Shown here: positions 63,396 to 64,000 of the stretch, piece after piece
Layout: each line of letters opens with the position of its first letter
How positions within the stretch are numbered: the first letter of the stretch is position 1
Assembly: GCA_022266195.1 (NCBI GenBank)
Contig: WHVY01000002.1
Location: forward strand, 6,773,001-6,837,000
Direction: 5' to 3'
DNA: 64,000 nt
From: Tetranychus cinnabarinus
Taxonomy: Eukaryota; Arthropoda; Arachnida; Trombidiformes; Tetranychidae
Made by a program: the position numbers and the translations under genes
Notes under the pieces: generated by a model
The model's input: only the letters and a program-made list of their open reading frames with translations
Database searches by the model: none
What the model was told of the DNA's origin: nothing

Positions 63396-64000
63396 TGCAT
63401 CTTTATCACTGACTCAGCTCACTGAAACATGAAAACTCATTGGTTTGTAAATTTTGTTGTAATAAGCACAACTGGACCATGTATTGTCTTGAGCACAATT
63501 TCATTTACACACATTAGTCACGCCAATCACCTGTGCAACAACATTCTAACCCTTGCAATTTTTAATGTCTTTTTTGCTGCCTTTCTTTTTCTTTTTTGGT
63601 CCACTTTTTGGCTATTCCAACAGAGCAAATTTTTCTGGACCAAAACAAAAAAGGTTCTGTTGAAGGATGGAGGGAGACGGAAAAGGTTGAAATAAATTGT
63701 GAAGCTATTAAAATGTTTTGCACATACTATTGAGAAAATTGGTGAACAGAAAAAAAGCGAATGAAAAGGTAATGGAGGCAAAAAAACGGAGTAAAGAGTT
63801 AATGAGAATAATAGTTGAATAGATAAATATGAAGGGAAGAAAAAAATTGATACATTTCATCCAACATGATAGATGATAACTGATAACAATTTTTTTCACC
63901 CGAAATCCATGATCAATGGTTCAATGATTTCAAGTCAATGTTAAAAGAGACTTTTCCTGTTTCCTTGTTATTCAAGTATCATCATTGGGTTAACCATTTG
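63396..64000. other. Right-edge sequence with no confident gene
   Basis: An 88-codon ATG-initiated frame at 63429-63695 (plus) encodes a hydrophobic, Phe-rich sequence with a basic end. It has no domain I recognise, and such frames arise easily in T-rich DNA. I do not call it a gene. Confidence 0.4.

Noticed and set aside
63429..63695. 88-codon hydrophobic frame
   Set aside because: The Phe-rich composition comes from T-rich DNA, and there is no family resemblance.

Overview
The window looks like a stretch of an arthropod nuclear genome. It is strongly A+T rich. Its genes are split by GT-AG introns, and they include a Wnt ligand, a cytosolic sulfotransferase and a neuropeptide GPCR of the AKH/corazonin/GnRH type. 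The compact genes and overall sequence style suggest a chelicerate, probably a trombidiform mite such as Tetranychus. That assignment is inference, because no sequence here was compared with a database.

Layout from left to right. Positions 1-1744 (minus) hold two closely spaced intronless ORFs that resemble a protein-primed-polymerase mobile or viral element (Polinton/adintovirus-like). One of them runs off the left edge. Positions 2978-13272 (plus) hold a five-exon Wnt gene with all 24 cysteines. A small intronless gene for an HP1-like protein with only a chromo-shadow domain is nested antisense in its second intron. Positions 13983-18130 (minus) hold two tandem copies of a two-exon type I membrane protein, an ADAM/reprolysin-like pseudo-protease with a shortened disintegrin segment and a Ser/Lys-rich tail. 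Positions 19251-22478 (plus) hold a seven-exon secreted protein with a PAN/apple-like N-terminus and an F-type-lectin-like C-terminal domain.

From 22.5 to 39.8 kb no gene can be called firmly. The stretch has weak minus-strand exon candidates (31-35 kb), a pair of decayed BTB-domain pseudogenes (37.4-38.0 kb) and short inverted-repeat elements with AGGTCA-containing arms. Positions 39805-45043 (minus) hold a three-exon cytosolic sulfotransferase. From 45 to 52.8 kb there are only coding-like scraps. Positions 52850-57110 (plus) hold a three-exon GPCR with almost no cytoplasmic tail. From 57 to 64 kb no gene can be supported, but a structured repeat of about 115 bp occurs twice near 63 kb.

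The genes do not form one pathway. They cover signalling (Wnt, GPCR), cell-surface or secreted recognition (pseudo-ADAM pair, lectin-like protein), conjugation metabolism (SULT) and chromatin (HP1-like). The most unusual items are the nested chromo-shadow-only gene, the diverging pseudo-ADAM pair, the element fragment at the left edge, the nearly tail-less receptor and the inverted-repeat family.
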